NCBI RefSeq assembly: GCF_024723735.1
Contig: NZ_JANQDU010000001.1
Coordinates: 992,001 to 1,056,000 of the forward strand
Length of the DNA stretch: 64,000 nt
Reading direction: 5' to 3'
Source of the DNA: Frigidibacter sp. ROC022
GTDB lineage: Bacteria; Pseudomonadota; Alphaproteobacteria; Rhodobacterales; Rhodobacteraceae
Shown: positions 25,133 to 33,930 of the stretch, piece after piece
How the letters are laid out: the number at the start of each line of letters is the position of its first letter
Numbering within the stretch: the stretch's first letter is position 1
Notes under the pieces: generated by a model
Seen by the model: the letters and a program-made list of their open reading frames with translations, nothing else
The model's database searches: none
What the model was told of the DNA's origin: nothing
Translations under genes and position numbers: made by a program

Positions 25133-26028
25133 GCGACTTTCCGGAGGACCTGGCGGCGCATCTGGCGGGAGGGATCGGCACGGTCTGCCGGGCCTGGGTG
25201 CTGGTCCGGCGTGACGGCATGGCGCTGGCCTTTACCGACCATGATGCCGATCTGGCCTTCGACGGCAGGCTGTTCCGGGCCGACTCGGGATTGACCGCCT
25301 CGGCCGTGCAGCAATCGACCGGGCTTGCGGTGGACAATACCGAAGCCATGGGTGCCCTGAGCAGTGATCTGATCCGCGAAGAGGACCTGGCTGCCGGGCG
25401 CTATGACGGTGCCGAGGTGACGGCCTGGCTGGTCAACTGGGCGGCGCCGGAGCAGCGAGTAATGCTGTTTCGCGGCACGCTGGGCGAGGTGACACGGGCC
25501 GGCGGTGCCTTCCATGCCGAATTGCGCGGGCTGGCCGAGGCGCTGAACCAGCCGCAGGGGCATGTCTACCAGACGCCCTGTTCGGCGGTCCTGGGCGATG
25601 CCCGCTGTGGTGTCGATCTGGGCGATCCGGGCTATTTCGCCGAGGTCGCGGCCGAGGCGGTCGAGGACGGCAAGCGCTTCGTCTTCGCGGCGCTCGACGG
25701 CTTCGATGACCGCTGGTTCGAGCGTGGCCGGATGCGGGTGCTGAGCGGCGCGGCGGCAGGGCTGATCGGGGTGATCAAGAACGACCGGCTGTCGGCTTCG
25801 GGCCGGGTGATCGAGCTGTGGCAGGACCTGCGGGCGCCGGTGGCGGCGGGCGACATGCTCCGGCTTGAGGCGGGTTGCGACAAGCGGGTCGAGACCTGCC
25901 GGCTGAAGTTCGACAACATCGCCAACCATCGTGGCTTTCCGGCGATCCCGGGCGAGGACTGGCTGATGGCTGTGCCGGCGAACCAACCCGTCAAGGATGG
26001 GGGCAGCCGGGACGGGTTCGGCCGATGA
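25129..26028 (+). CDS. GTA g13: baseplate hub protein (DUF2163/BR0599)
   Basis: The 299-residue protein has an N-terminal DUF2163 domain (VLVRRDGMALAFTDHDADLAF) and a C-terminal BR0599 domain with Cys-rich YQTPCSAVLGDARCGVDL and CDKRVETCRLKFDNIANHRG, then FPAIPGEDWLM. In the RcGTA particle the hub protein can bind an iron-sulfur cluster or metal through such cysteines. Four Cys are visible (C in TPCS, ARCG, GCDK, ETCR). It overlaps g14. Confidence 0.93.
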   Translation: MSDFPEDLAAHLAGGIGTVCRAWVLVRRDGMALAFTDHDADLAFDGRLFRADSGLTASAVQQSTGLAVDNTEAMGALSSDLIREEDLAAGRYDGAEVTAWLVNWAAPEQRVMLFRGTLGEVTRAGGAFHAELRGLAEALNQPQGHVYQTPCSAVLGDARCGVDLGDPGYFAEVAAEAVEDGKRFVFAALDGFDDRWFERGRMRVLSGAAAGLIGVIKNDRLSASGRVIELWQDLRAPVAAGDMLRLEAGCDKRVETCRLKFDNIANHRGFPAIPGEDWLMAVPANQPVKDGGSRDGFGR

Positions 26029-26459
26029 GGCGGGCAGAGATCGTGGCGCTGGCGCGGGGCTGGATCGGGACGCCCTATGTGCATCAGGGCTCCACCCGGG
26101 GGGCCGGGGCCGATTGCCTGGGCCTGGTCCGGGGCATCTGGCGCGAGGCCCTGGGCGCCGAACCGGCGACGGTCCCGGCCTATACCGAAGACTGGTCCGA
26201 AGCCGGGCGGGACGAGCGGCTCTGGTCCGCCGCCCGCACCCATCTGATCCCGCGCGAGGGGCTTGCACCCGGCGCGGTGCTGCTGTTCCGGATGCGCGCC
26301 GGCGGGGTGGCCAAGCATCTGGGCATCCTGGCCGAGACCGGGCCGCGCCCGAGCTTCATCCATGCCTATTCCGGGCACCGGGTCACCGAGAGTCCGCTGT
26401 CGGCCCCCTGGGCGCGGCGGATCGTGGCCTGTTTCGACTTTCCCGCAAGGAGCTGCTGA
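26025..26459 (+). CDS. GTA g14: NlpC/P60-type cell-wall peptidase
   Basis: The 144-residue NlpC/P60 peptidase shows the catalytic Cys in GAGADCLGLVRGIWRE, His in KHLGILAE and the HAYS region after it. It is carried at the tail tip and should cut peptidoglycan of the recipient cell for DNA entry. It overlaps g13 (ATGA) and g15 (TGATG). Confidence 0.93.
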   Translation: MRRAEIVALARGWIGTPYVHQGSTRGAGADCLGLVRGIWREALGAEPATVPAYTEDWSEAGRDERLWSAARTHLIPREGLAPGAVLLFRMRAGGVAKHLGILAETGPRPSFIHAYSGHRVTESPLSAPWARRIVACFDFPARSC

Positions 26460-29400
26460 TGGCGACGATCGTGTTTGGAGCCCTGGGGGCCGCGGCCGGA
26501 GCCTCGGTCGGGGGCGGGGTGCTGGGCCTGTCCTCGGTGCTGATCGGGCGGGCCATCGGGGCGACGCTGGGCCGGGCGATCGACCAGCGGCTGCTGGGCG
26601 CGGGGTCCGAGCCGGTCGAGACCGGGCGGATCGACCGGTTCCGGCTGACCGGCGCCAGCGAGGGCGCCGGGATCGCCCGTCTGCACGGCCGGATGCGGCT
26701 GGCGGGGCAGGTGATCTGGGCCTCGAACTTTCGCGAGACCGTGCACAGGAGCGGCGGCAAGGGCACAGCCTCGCCGCGGGTCAGCAGCTACAGCTACACC
26801 GTCAGCCTGGCGATCGCGCTCTGCGAGGGCGAGATCTCCGGGGTTGGCCGGATCTGGGCCGACGGGCAGGAGATCGCGCCCGACAGCCTGAACCTGCGGG
26901 TCTATCCCGGCAGCGAGGACCAGCTGCCCGACCCGCTGATCGAGGCGGTCGAGGGCGCGGGGACGGTTCCGGCCTATCGCGGCACCGCCTATGTCGTGCT
27001 GGAAGAGCTGGACCTCTCGCCCTTCGGCAACCGGGTGCCGGCGTTCAATTTCGAGGTCTTTCGCCCCGCCGACCGGGCACTGCCCGGGGTCGTCCCGGAC
27101 CCGGCGCTGGCGGTGCGGGGCGTGGCGCTGATCCCCGGCTCGGGCGAATATGCGCTGGCCACGACGCCGGTGAACCACGATCTCGGCCTGGGCGAGCTGC
27201 GGGTCGCCAACCAGTCCACGGCGTCGGGCCGGACCGATCTGGTCACCTCGCTGGACGGGTTGGAGAACGAGCTGCCGGCGGTCGGCTCGGTCTCGCTGGT
27301 CGTGTCATGGTTCGGTGACGATCTGCGGGTCGGGGCCTGCCGGGTGCAGCCCAGGGTCGAGCAGGCCGAGACCGAGGGCACCGCGATGCCCTGGCGGGTC
27401 TCGGGAATCGATCGGGCCTCGGCCGGGGTGGTGCCGCAGGATGACGACGGTCCGGTCTATGGCGGCACGCCCGCCGATGACTCGGTCATCGAGGCGATCC
27501 GCGAGATCGCGGCCCGCGGCAAGGAGGTGATGTTCTATCCCTTCCTCCTGATGGAGCAGATGCCGGGCAACGGGCTGCCCGACCCCTGGTCCGGGGCCGC
27601 CGATCAGCCGGTGCTGCCCTGGCGCGGGCGGATCACCACCTCGGTGGCACCGGGGCGCAACGGCTCGCCTGACGGCACGGCGGCGGCCGAGGCCGAGGTG
27701 GCAGCCTTCTTCGGAACCGCCCAACCGGGCGATTTCAGCGTCAGCGGCAGCACGGTCGGCTATGCCGGCCCGGACGAGTTCAGCTATCGCCGCTTCATCC
27801 TGCATTACGCGCATCTCTGCGCGGCGGCCGGCGGGGTGTCGGCCTTCTGCATCGGTTCGGAGCTGCGCGGGATCACGCAAATCCGGGGTGCGGGCGGGTC
27901 TTTCCCGGCGGTGGCGGCGCTGAAGGTGCTGGCGGCGGAGGTGCGGGCGATCCTCGGGCCCGGCACCAGGATCGGCTATGCCGCGGACTGGTCCGAATAT
28001 TTCGGCTATCACCCGCAGGACGGTTCCGGCGACGTGCTGTTCCATCTCGACCCGCTCTGGACCGATCCGGCGATCGATTTCGTTGGGATCGACAATTACA
28101 TGCCGCTGAGCGACTGGCGTGATGGCGATGATCATGCCGATGCAGGTTTCGGTTCGATCTACAACCTGGCCTATCTGCGCGGCAACGTGGCGGGGGGCGA
28201 GGGGTATGACTGGTATTACCATGCCCCCGAGGCGCGCGCGGCGCAGCTGCGGACCCCGATCCGCGACACGGCGCATGGGCAGGACTGGGTCTTCCGTCCC
28301 AAGGACATCCGCGGCTGGTGGTCGAACCCGCATAACGAGCGGATCGGCGGGGTGCGGCAGGAGACCGACACCGGCTGGGTGCCGGGGATGAAACCGATCT
28401 GGTTCACCGAACTGGGCTGCCCGGCGGTGGACAAGGGGAGCAACCAGCCGAATGCCTTTCCGGACGCGAAAAGCTCGGAATCGGGGCTGCCCCATTTCTC
28501 GAACGGGCGCCGCGATGACGTGATCCAGATGCAGTATCTGCGCGCCGTGCATGACTTCTGGAACGATCCGGCGGAAAACCCGGTCTCGCCCGAATACGGC
28601 GGGCCGATGGTCGATATGGCCCATGCCCATGTCTGGGCCTGGGATGCACGGCCCTTCCCGGCCTTTCCGAACCTTTCGGGCCTCTGGTCCGATGCGGCGA
28701 ATTACGCGCGCGGGCACTGGCTGAACGGGCGTGGCGGGGCGCGGTCGCTGGCGACCGTGGCGGCCGAGTGCTGTCGCCGGGCCGGGGTCGAGGATTACGA
28801 TGTCTCGGAGCTCTACGGGCTGCTGCGCGGCTATCTGGCCGATGGCACCGCGACGGCGCGGGCGGCCTTGCAGCCGCTGATGCTGGCCTATGGTTTCGAC
28901 GCGGTGGAGCGGGGCGGCAAGCTGATCTTCCGTTCGCGCGGGCGGCGTCCGGCGGGCATGGTGCTGCCCGAGGGGCTGGTGGCGCGGGAGGCGGGCGATC
29001 TGGACCTGGTCCGGGCGCCCGAGGCCGAGGTTTCGGGGCGGCTGCGGCTGGTCCATACCGAGGCCGAGGGTGACTACGCGATCCGCAGTGCCGAGGCGGT
29101 GTTTCCCGACGGGGAGACCCATCGTGTCGATCAGACCGAGCTGGCGCTGGCGCTGGTCTCGGTCGAGGGGCGCGGCATCGCCGAACGCTGGCTGGCGGAA
29201 TCGCGGATCGCCCGCGACGTGGCACGGTTCGCGCTGCCGCCGTCGCGGCTGCCGCTCGGGGCCGGCGACGTGGTGGTGCTGGGGCAGGGCGCGGAGGCCG
29301 CCGAATACCGGATCGACCGGGTCGAGCTGACCGAGAGCCAGGCCATCGAGGCGACCCGTTGCGAACCCGAGACCTATCAGCCCTCGGATGCGGTCGAGGA

Positions 29401-30364
29401 AGTCGCGCGCAACCGGCCCTTCGTGCCGCCGGTGCCGGTGTTTCCGCTGTTTCTCGACCTGCCCCTGCTGAAGGGCAACGAGGTGCCGCATGCGCCGCAT
29501 GTCGCGGTGACGGCACGGCCCTGGCCGGGGGCGGCGGCGGTCTGGTCCTCGGACAGCGACGACGGCTATGCGCAGAACCTGATCCTGCCCGATCCGGCGG
29601 CGGTCGGGGTGACGCTGGGCGCGGTCGGCAGCGGGCCGGTGGGGCTTTATGACCGGGGCAACACGGTCGAGGTGAAGCTGACCCAGGGCACGCTGAGTTC
29701 GGTCAGCGAGCTGGGCCTGCTGAACGGCGCCAATGTGGCGGTGCTGGGCGACGGCTCTTCGGATCGCTGGGAGCTGTTCCAGTTCCGGACCGCCACGCTG
29801 GTGGCGCCGCGGGTCTGGGCGCTGAGCGGGCTGCTGCGCGGTCAGGCGGGCAGCGATGCGCTGATGCCCGAGGAATGGCCCGAGGGCAGCTATTTCGTGC
29901 TGCTCGATCCCGCCGTCCGGCAGATCGCGCTGGAGGCTTCGGCCCGGCGCCTGGCGCGGCACTACCGGATCGGCCCGGCGCTGCGCGGCTATGACGATCC
30001 GTCCTATGTCCACCGGGTCGAGGCCTTCGACGGGATCGGGTTGCGCCCCTATGCGCCGGTGCATCTGCGCGAGCAACTGGTCGGCGGGGACCGGGTCTAT
30101 TCCTGGATCCGGCGGACCCGGATCAATGGCGACAGCTGGGAATTCGAGGACGTGCCGCTGGGCGAAGCCACCGAGGCCTATCGGGTCCGGGTCATGCAGG
30201 GCCCGGTGGTGATCCGCGAAGCCGCGACGTCGGCCCCGGGCTGGACCTACACCGCCGCCGCGATGGCCGCCGACGGGCTGAGCGGCCCGGCCGAGATCAG
30301 CGTCGCGCAACTCTCGGATGTCTTCGGCGCCGGGTTGCCGCGGGTTCTGGGCACCAGTTTCTGA
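26459..30364 (+). CDS. GTA g15: large baseplate protein with GTA TIM-barrel domain (host-specificity 'megatron')
   Basis: The 1301-residue protein begins with a Gly-rich hydrophobic N-terminus (ATIVFGALGAAAGASVGGG) that enters the tail lumen. Hub-like domains follow, then the GTA TIM-barrel (about residues 430-740: IGYAADWSEYFGYHPQDGSG, IDFVGIDNYMPLSDWRDG, PIWFTELGCPAVDKGSNQPN), a phage-tail_3 domain and a C-terminal receptor-contacting part. The barrel resembles glycoside hydrolases and has Glu/Asp residues at likely catalytic places (TELGCP). It is the last GTA gene. Confidence 0.95.
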   Translation: MATIVFGALGAAAGASVGGGVLGLSSVLIGRAIGATLGRAIDQRLLGAGSEPVETGRIDRFRLTGASEGAGIARLHGRMRLAGQVIWASNFRETVHRSGGKGTASPRVSSYSYTVSLAIALCEGEISGVGRIWADGQEIAPDSLNLRVYPGSEDQLPDPLIEAVEGAGTVPAYRGTAYVVLEELDLSPFGNRVPAFNFEVFRPADRALPGVVPDPALAVRGVALIPGSGEYALATTPVNHDLGLGELRVANQSTASGRTDLVTSLDGLENELPAVGSVSLVVSWFGDDLRVGACRVQPRVEQAETEGTAMPWRVSGIDRASAGVVPQDDDGPVYGGTPADDSVIEAIREIAARGKEVMFYPFLLMEQMPGNGLPDPWSGAADQPVLPWRGRITTSVAPGRNGSPDGTAAAEAEVAAFFGTAQPGDFSVSGSTVGYAGPDEFSYRRFILHYAHLCAAAGGVSAFCIGSELRGITQIRGAGGSFPAVAALKVLAAEVRAILGPGTRIGYAADWSEYFGYHPQDGSGDVLFHLDPLWTDPAIDFVGIDNYMPLSDWRDGDDHADAGFGSIYNLAYLRGNVAGGEGYDWYYHAPEARAAQLRTPIRDTAHGQDWVFRPKDIRGWWSNPHNERIGGVRQETDTGWVPGMKPIWFTELGCPAVDKGSNQPNAFPDAKSSESGLPHFSNGRRDDVIQMQYLRAVHDFWNDPAENPVSPEYGGPMVDMAHAHVWAWDARPFPAFPNLSGLWSDAANYARGHWLNGRGGARSLATVAAECCRRAGVEDYDVSELYGLLRGYLADGTATARAALQPLMLAYGFDAVERGGKLIFRSRGRRPAGMVLPEGLVAREAGDLDLVRAPEAEVSGRLRLVHTEAEGDYAIRSAEAVFPDGETHRVDQTELALALVSVEGRGIAERWLAESRIARDVARFALPPSRLPLGAGDVVVLGQGAEAAEYRIDRVELTESQAIEATRCEPETYQPSDAVEEVARNRPFVPPVPVFPLFLDLPLLKGNEVPHAPHVAVTARPWPGAAAVWSSDSDDGYAQNLILPDPAAVGVTLGAVGSGPVGLYDRGNTVEVKLTQGTLSSVSELGLLNGANVAVLGDGSSDRWELFQFRTATLVAPRVWALSGLLRGQAGSDALMPEEWPEGSYFVLLDPAVRQIALEASARRLARHYRIGPALRGYDDPSYVHRVEAFDGIGLRPYAPVHLREQLVGGDRVYSWIRRTRINGDSWEFEDVPLGEATEAYRVRVMQGPVVIREAATSAPGWTYTAAAMAADGLSGPAEISVAQLSDVFGAGLPRVLGTSF

Positions 30365-30467
30365 CCCCGCTCGCGGCGGCGTGATCGGCGCCGGACCCTC
30401 TTTCCATTTGGCCCGGCAGCCCTATCTGCGGTAGAAGCCCGACAGGATTGCCGCAGGAGGCCCCCCG

Positions 30468-31268
30468 ATGGAAAACCGCGCCAAGCTTGCCCAGGTCGAT
30501 CCGGTCTGGTCGCAGATCTGCACCGAAGCCGAAGAGGCGGTCCAGGCCGAGCCGCTGCTGGGCGGGATGATCCATTCCACCATTCTGCACCACCCCAGCC
30601 TGCACCGGGCGCTTGCCTATCGGATGTCGATGAAACTGGCCTCGGGCGAGATGTCCGAACAGTTGATCCGCGAGATCGCCGATCAGGCCCATGCCAGCGC
30701 GCCGGACCTTTCGGATGCCGCCCGCGCCGATCTGGTGGCGGTCTACGAGCGTGATCCGGCCTGCCACCGGATGTTGCAGCCGGTGCTCTATTTCAAGGGC
30801 TATCAGGCGTTGCAGGCCTATCGCGTCGGGCATTGGCTGTGGACCGAGGGCCGCCGCGACCTGGCCTATTTCTTCCAGATGCGGGTCTCGGAGGTCTTCG
30901 GCGTCGATATCCATCCCAATGCCAAGATCGGGCGCGGGCTGATGATCGACCACGCCCATTCGATCGTGATCGGCGAGACGGCGGTGGTCGGCGACAATGT
31001 CTCGATGCTGCACGCGGTGACGCTGGGCGGCACCGGCAAGGAAGGTCATGACCGCCATCCCAAGGTCGGTGACGGGGTGATGATCGGCGCCGGGGCCAAG
31101 GTTCTGGGCAATATCCGGATCGGCAGTTGCAGCCGGATCGCGGCCGGCTCGGTGGTGTTGCAGGACGTGCCGGCCTGTAAGACCGTGGCCGGGGTGCCCG
31201 CCAAGGTGGTGGGCGAGGCGGGATGCTCGCAGCCCTCGATCAGCATGGATCAGGTGATCGGGGACTGA
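30468..31268 (+). CDS. cysE: Serine O-acetyltransferase
   Basis: The 266-residue protein has an N-terminal helical domain (DPVWSQICTEAEEAVQAEPL) and a left-handed beta-helix of hexapeptide repeats with GVDIHPNAKIGRGLMIDHAH, then VTLGGTGKEGHDRHPKVGDG and GSVVLQDVPACKTVAGVPAK. It makes O-acetylserine for cysteine synthesis in the cytoplasm. GCAGGAGG precedes the ATG. It lies 103 bp after g15, the neighbour also found after GTA clusters in R. capsulatus relatives. Confidence 0.95.
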   Translation: MENRAKLAQVDPVWSQICTEAEEAVQAEPLLGGMIHSTILHHPSLHRALAYRMSMKLASGEMSEQLIREIADQAHASAPDLSDAARADLVAVYERDPACHRMLQPVLYFKGYQALQAYRVGHWLWTEGRRDLAYFFQMRVSEVFGVDIHPNAKIGRGLMIDHAHSIVIGETAVVGDNVSMLHAVTLGGTGKEGHDRHPKVGDGVMIGAGAKVLGNIRIGSCSRIAAGSVVLQDVPACKTVAGVPAKVVGEAGCSQPSISMDQVIGD

Positions 31269-31290
31269 TCCGGCCCGCCGCGCCGCCGTT

Positions 31291-31626
31291 TCAGCCGGCC
31301 AGCTGGTCGTAGGCCTCCAGCGCCCTGGCGCCATACATGAAGGCCGGGCCGCCGCCCATGTAGATCGAGACCGAGACGCAGTCCGCCACCTCTTCGCGGG
31401 TGGCGCCGGCGCGGATCGCCGCCTTGACGTGAAAGCCGATGCAATCGGTGCATTGCCGGGCAATGCCGATGGCGATGCACATCAGTTCCTTGTGCTTCAG
31501 GTCGATCGCCCCCGGGCTCATCGAGGCCTTGGCCAGGCCGGAAAATCCGACCCCGACCTCGGGCGCCGCCTTGCGGTAGGTGGCCAGGTTCGTGTTGGCT
31601 TCGGCCAGTTCTGCGGTCCAGTCCAT
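31291..31626 (-). CDS. Carboxymuconolactone decarboxylase / AhpD-like protein
   Basis: The 111-residue protein carries KELMCIAIGIARQCTDCIGF followed by HVKAAIRAGATREEVADCV. The CxxCxxxH motif (CTDCIGFH) is that of AhpD-type alkylhydroperoxidases, so a thiol redox role is more likely than aromatic decarboxylation. It forms trimers or hexamers in the family. Its substrate is unknown. It is convergent with cysE. Confidence 0.88.
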   Translation of the reverse strand: MDWTAELAEANTNLATYRKAAPEVGVGFSGLAKASMSPGAIDLKHKELMCIAIGIARQCTDCIGFHVKAAIRAGATREEVADCVSVSIYMGGGPAFMYGARALEAYDQLAG

Positions 31627-31776
31627 GCGGGTGCTCCCTATTGCGCGCTGCGCCGGTCCTAGCCGGGAGCGGTGGGGGAATCCTTGCGGCAGGTCAATTG
31701 GCGCAGCCGGGCAAAACTTGACGGAATGGACCCCCTCGCCGCACCATGAAAGCGTGGTGAGAGCGGGGGAGATCGG

Positions 31777-32481
31777 ATGTCATTGATAAGGCTTGCGTTT
31801 GTGGCGCTCATGGCCTGCGGGCCGGGGGGAGTGCCCGGGATGGCGCGGGCCGAGGGCAATGTCGTGGTGGCGACATGCAGCACCTCGGGTTGCGAATGTC
31901 TGCTGACCGAGCTGAGTGTCGAAGAGGCCACGATCACCCTGGGCGAGGCGCCTCCGGAAGGGGTCGAGGATCCGCTGCTGGTCGAAACCGACGAAGGCTA
32001 TGTCTGGACAGCCATGACCGCCGAAGAGCTGGATTTGACCTCGGGCGGCCCCGGCGAATGCGAGTTGGCGTTCTTTCCGGCGATCACGCCGCGGGACGGA
32101 ACCTGGTTCGGCCAAGTGACCGACAGGCAGGTCTCGGGCTGTCCCGCCGGGCTGGACAGCGCGCTGGAGCCCGGTCTTGCGGGGCTGGGCCGGTCGCGGC
32201 GGGTGCTCTGGGAAGGGGTGTTCCATCCGCAAAAGCTGTCGCCGGGCAGCACGGTGAGCTGGTCGAAAGTCACCGATGACCGCTACAGCGGCATCATGCC
32301 CTTGCAGTCCGGCGGACCGGTCAGGATGTCGGCAATCTGGGACAGCCAGATCAGGGACCCGGAATTCGTGCAGGCGAAACTGGATTTCCGGCTGAGCATG
32401 GACGGGGGGCAACTGGCGATGCTGGGGCTGGCCAATTGCAAGGTTCGCGTGTTCGTGGAGTTTCGTCGGACAGGGGACTGA
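31777..32481 (+). CDS. Secreted protein of unknown function
   Basis: The 234-residue protein has a likely signal peptide (MSLIRLAFVALMACGPGGVPGMARA) and about 200 mature residues with six cysteines (ATCSTSGCECLL, GECELAF, SGCPAGL, ANCKVRV) that could pair in the periplasm. I recognise no domain. GGGGGAG precedes ATG 31777. Codon use is slightly less GC-biased than neighbours but not markedly foreign. Confidence 0.7.
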   Translation: MSLIRLAFVALMACGPGGVPGMARAEGNVVVATCSTSGCECLLTELSVEEATITLGEAPPEGVEDPLLVETDEGYVWTAMTAEELDLTSGGPGECELAFFPAITPRDGTWFGQVTDRQVSGCPAGLDSALEPGLAGLGRSRRVLWEGVFHPQKLSPGSTVSWSKVTDDRYSGIMPLQSGGPVRMSAIWDSQIRDPEFVQAKLDFRLSMDGGQLAMLGLANCKVRVFVEFRRTGD

Positions 32482-32596
32482 GGCGGGCGCGGCGCAACTG
32501 CCGGCCACTCCGGGGCCGGACGTCCGGTCCCGGCCGCCCGAGCACCCCGGACGACCTGAAACCGCTGCACGGCAAGCGGCCGTCCGGCCGCCGGCC

Positions 32597-33919
32597 TCAG
32601 GCCAGCATCGTCACCGGGTTTTCCAGCGCCTGAACGATCTTTTCGAGCAGTTGCGCGCCGAGCGCCCCGTCGATCACCCGGTGATCGACCGAAAGCGTCA
32701 CGCTCATCACCGTGGCCACCGTGAGGCCGCCATCGGCGCCGACAACCGGTTTCTTCACGCCGGCGCCGACCGCCAGGATGCCACCATGCGGCGGGTTGAT
32801 GACCGCGTCGAAATTGTCGATGCCGAACATCCCGAGGTTCGAGACCGCAAAACTGCCGCCCTGGTATTCATGCGGCGCCAGCTTGCGTTCGCGGGCGCGT
32901 TTGGCGAGGTCCTTCATCTCGGCCGACAGCGCCGAGAGCGACTTCATGTCGGCGTCGCGCAGGACCGGGGTGAACAGCCCGCCCTCGATCGCGACGGCGA
33001 CGGCCACATCCGAGGGCTTCAGCTTCAGCACCCGATCCCCGGCCCAGACCGCATTGGCGTCCGGCACCTGTTGCAGGGCCACGGCGCAGGCCTTGATGAT
33101 GAAGTCGTTGACGCTGAGCTTCACGCCGCGCGGTTCCAGCGCCTTGTTCAGCTCGGCGCGGAATTTCATCAGCGCGTCCAGCTTGATGTCCCGGCGCAGG
33201 TAGAAATGCGGGATGGTCTGCTTGGCCTCGGTCAGCCGCGCCGCGATGGTCTTGCGCATTCCGTCGAGCTTGACCTCTTCGAACTCGCGGTCGGCATACA
33301 TCTTCAGCACGGTCTCGGCGCCGGGGCCGGCCGGCATGGGGGCCGCTGCCTTGGTCGGAGCCGCTTCGGCAGCCGGAGAGGCCGCCGCCGGGGCCGCGGC
33401 ACCGGGTCGGGCGCCTTCGACATCGGCCTTGACGATCCGTCCGTGCGGGCCCGAGCCGGTGATGGTGGAGAGGTCGAGCCCCTTCTCGGCCGCGATCCGC
33501 CGGGCCAGCGGCGAGGCGAAGACCCGGGTTCCGTCGCCGGACCGGGCGGCTGCCGGAGCCGGGGCAGGGGCCGCCGGGGGAGCCGCCGCGGGGGCGGCGG
33601 GGGCCGCTGTGCTGGGCGTTTCGGCCGGAGCCGCCGCCTTGGCCGGGGCGGCGCTGGCGATGTCGCTGGCGCTTTCGCCCTCTTCCAGCAGCACCGCGAT
33701 CGGCGCGTTGACCTTCACGCCCTCGGTGCCCTCGGCGACCAGCAGCTTGCCGACCACGCCTTCATCGACGGCTTCGAATTCCATCGTCGCCTTGTCGGTC
33801 TCGATCTCGGCGAGGATGTCGCCGGAGTTGACCGTATCCCCTTCCTTGACCATCCATTTCGCAAGCGTGCCTTCCTCCATCGTCGGAGACAGCGCGGGCA
33901 TCAGAATTTCTGTCGGCAT
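32597..33919 (-). CDS. pdhC: Pyruvate dehydrogenase E2: dihydrolipoamide acetyltransferase
   Basis: The 440-residue protein has an N-terminal lipoyl domain (lipoyl Lys in [11 protein letters not shown] at about residue 43) and an Ala/Pro-rich linker. The peripheral subunit-binding domain follows ([20 protein letters not shown]) and then the catalytic domain with [13 protein letters not shown], carrying the catalytic His/Asp. It transfers the acetyl group to CoA. It is the third gene of pdhABC, 11 bp after pdhB. E3 is not in the window. Confidence 0.96.
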   Translation of the reverse strand: MPTEILMPALSPTMEEGTLAKWMVKEGDTVNSGDILAEIETDKATMEFEAVDEGVVGKLLVAEGTEGVKVNAPIAVLLEEGESASDIASAAPAKAAAPAETPSTAAPAAPAAAPPAAPAPAPAAARSGDGTRVFASPLARRIAAEKGLDLSTITGSGPHGRIVKADVEGARPGAAAPAAASPAAEAAPTKAAAPMPAGPGAETVLKMYADREFEEVKLDGMRKTIAARLTEAKQTIPHFYLRRDIKLDALMKFRAELNKALEPRGVKLSVNDFIIKACAVALQQVPDANAVWAGDRVLKLKPSDVAVAVAIEGGLFTPVLRDADMKSLSALSAEMKDLAKRARERKLAPHEYQGGSFAVSNLGMFGIDNFDAVINPPHGGILAVGAGVKKPVVGADGGLTVATVMSVTLSVDHRVIDGALGAQLLEKIVQALENPVTMLA

Positions 33920-33930
33920 CTTCGGCCCCC

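Larger units (their letters stand above)
16242..30364 (+). mobile_element. Gene transfer agent (RcGTA-type) structural gene cluster
   Basis: About 14 kb on one strand carries the RcGTA order: small and large terminase, portal, prohead protease, capsid, adaptor, stopper, tail terminator, tail tube, two tail chaperones, tape measure, distal tail, hub, cell-wall peptidase and the large baseplate protein g15, followed by cysE. There is no integrase, replication, lysis or repressor gene. Known GTAs package random host DNA and are vertically inherited. Regulators and lysis genes lie elsewhere in the genomes where these systems are studied. GC content and codon use are like the host's. Confidence 0.95.

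Noticed and set aside
27305-30310. 1001-residue minus-strand frame opposite g15
   Set aside because: It is a shadow frame of the GTA baseplate gene with no known domain and His/Arg-rich composition.
16242-30364. Interpreting the cluster as an active prophage
   Set aside because: There is no integrase, attachment repeat, replication, lysis or repressor gene, and gene content and order match the RcGTA type exactly.
31291-31626. Protocatechuate-pathway carboxymuconolactone decarboxylase (PcaC)
   Set aside because: The CxxCxxxH motif and lack of pca genes favour an AhpD-like redox protein.
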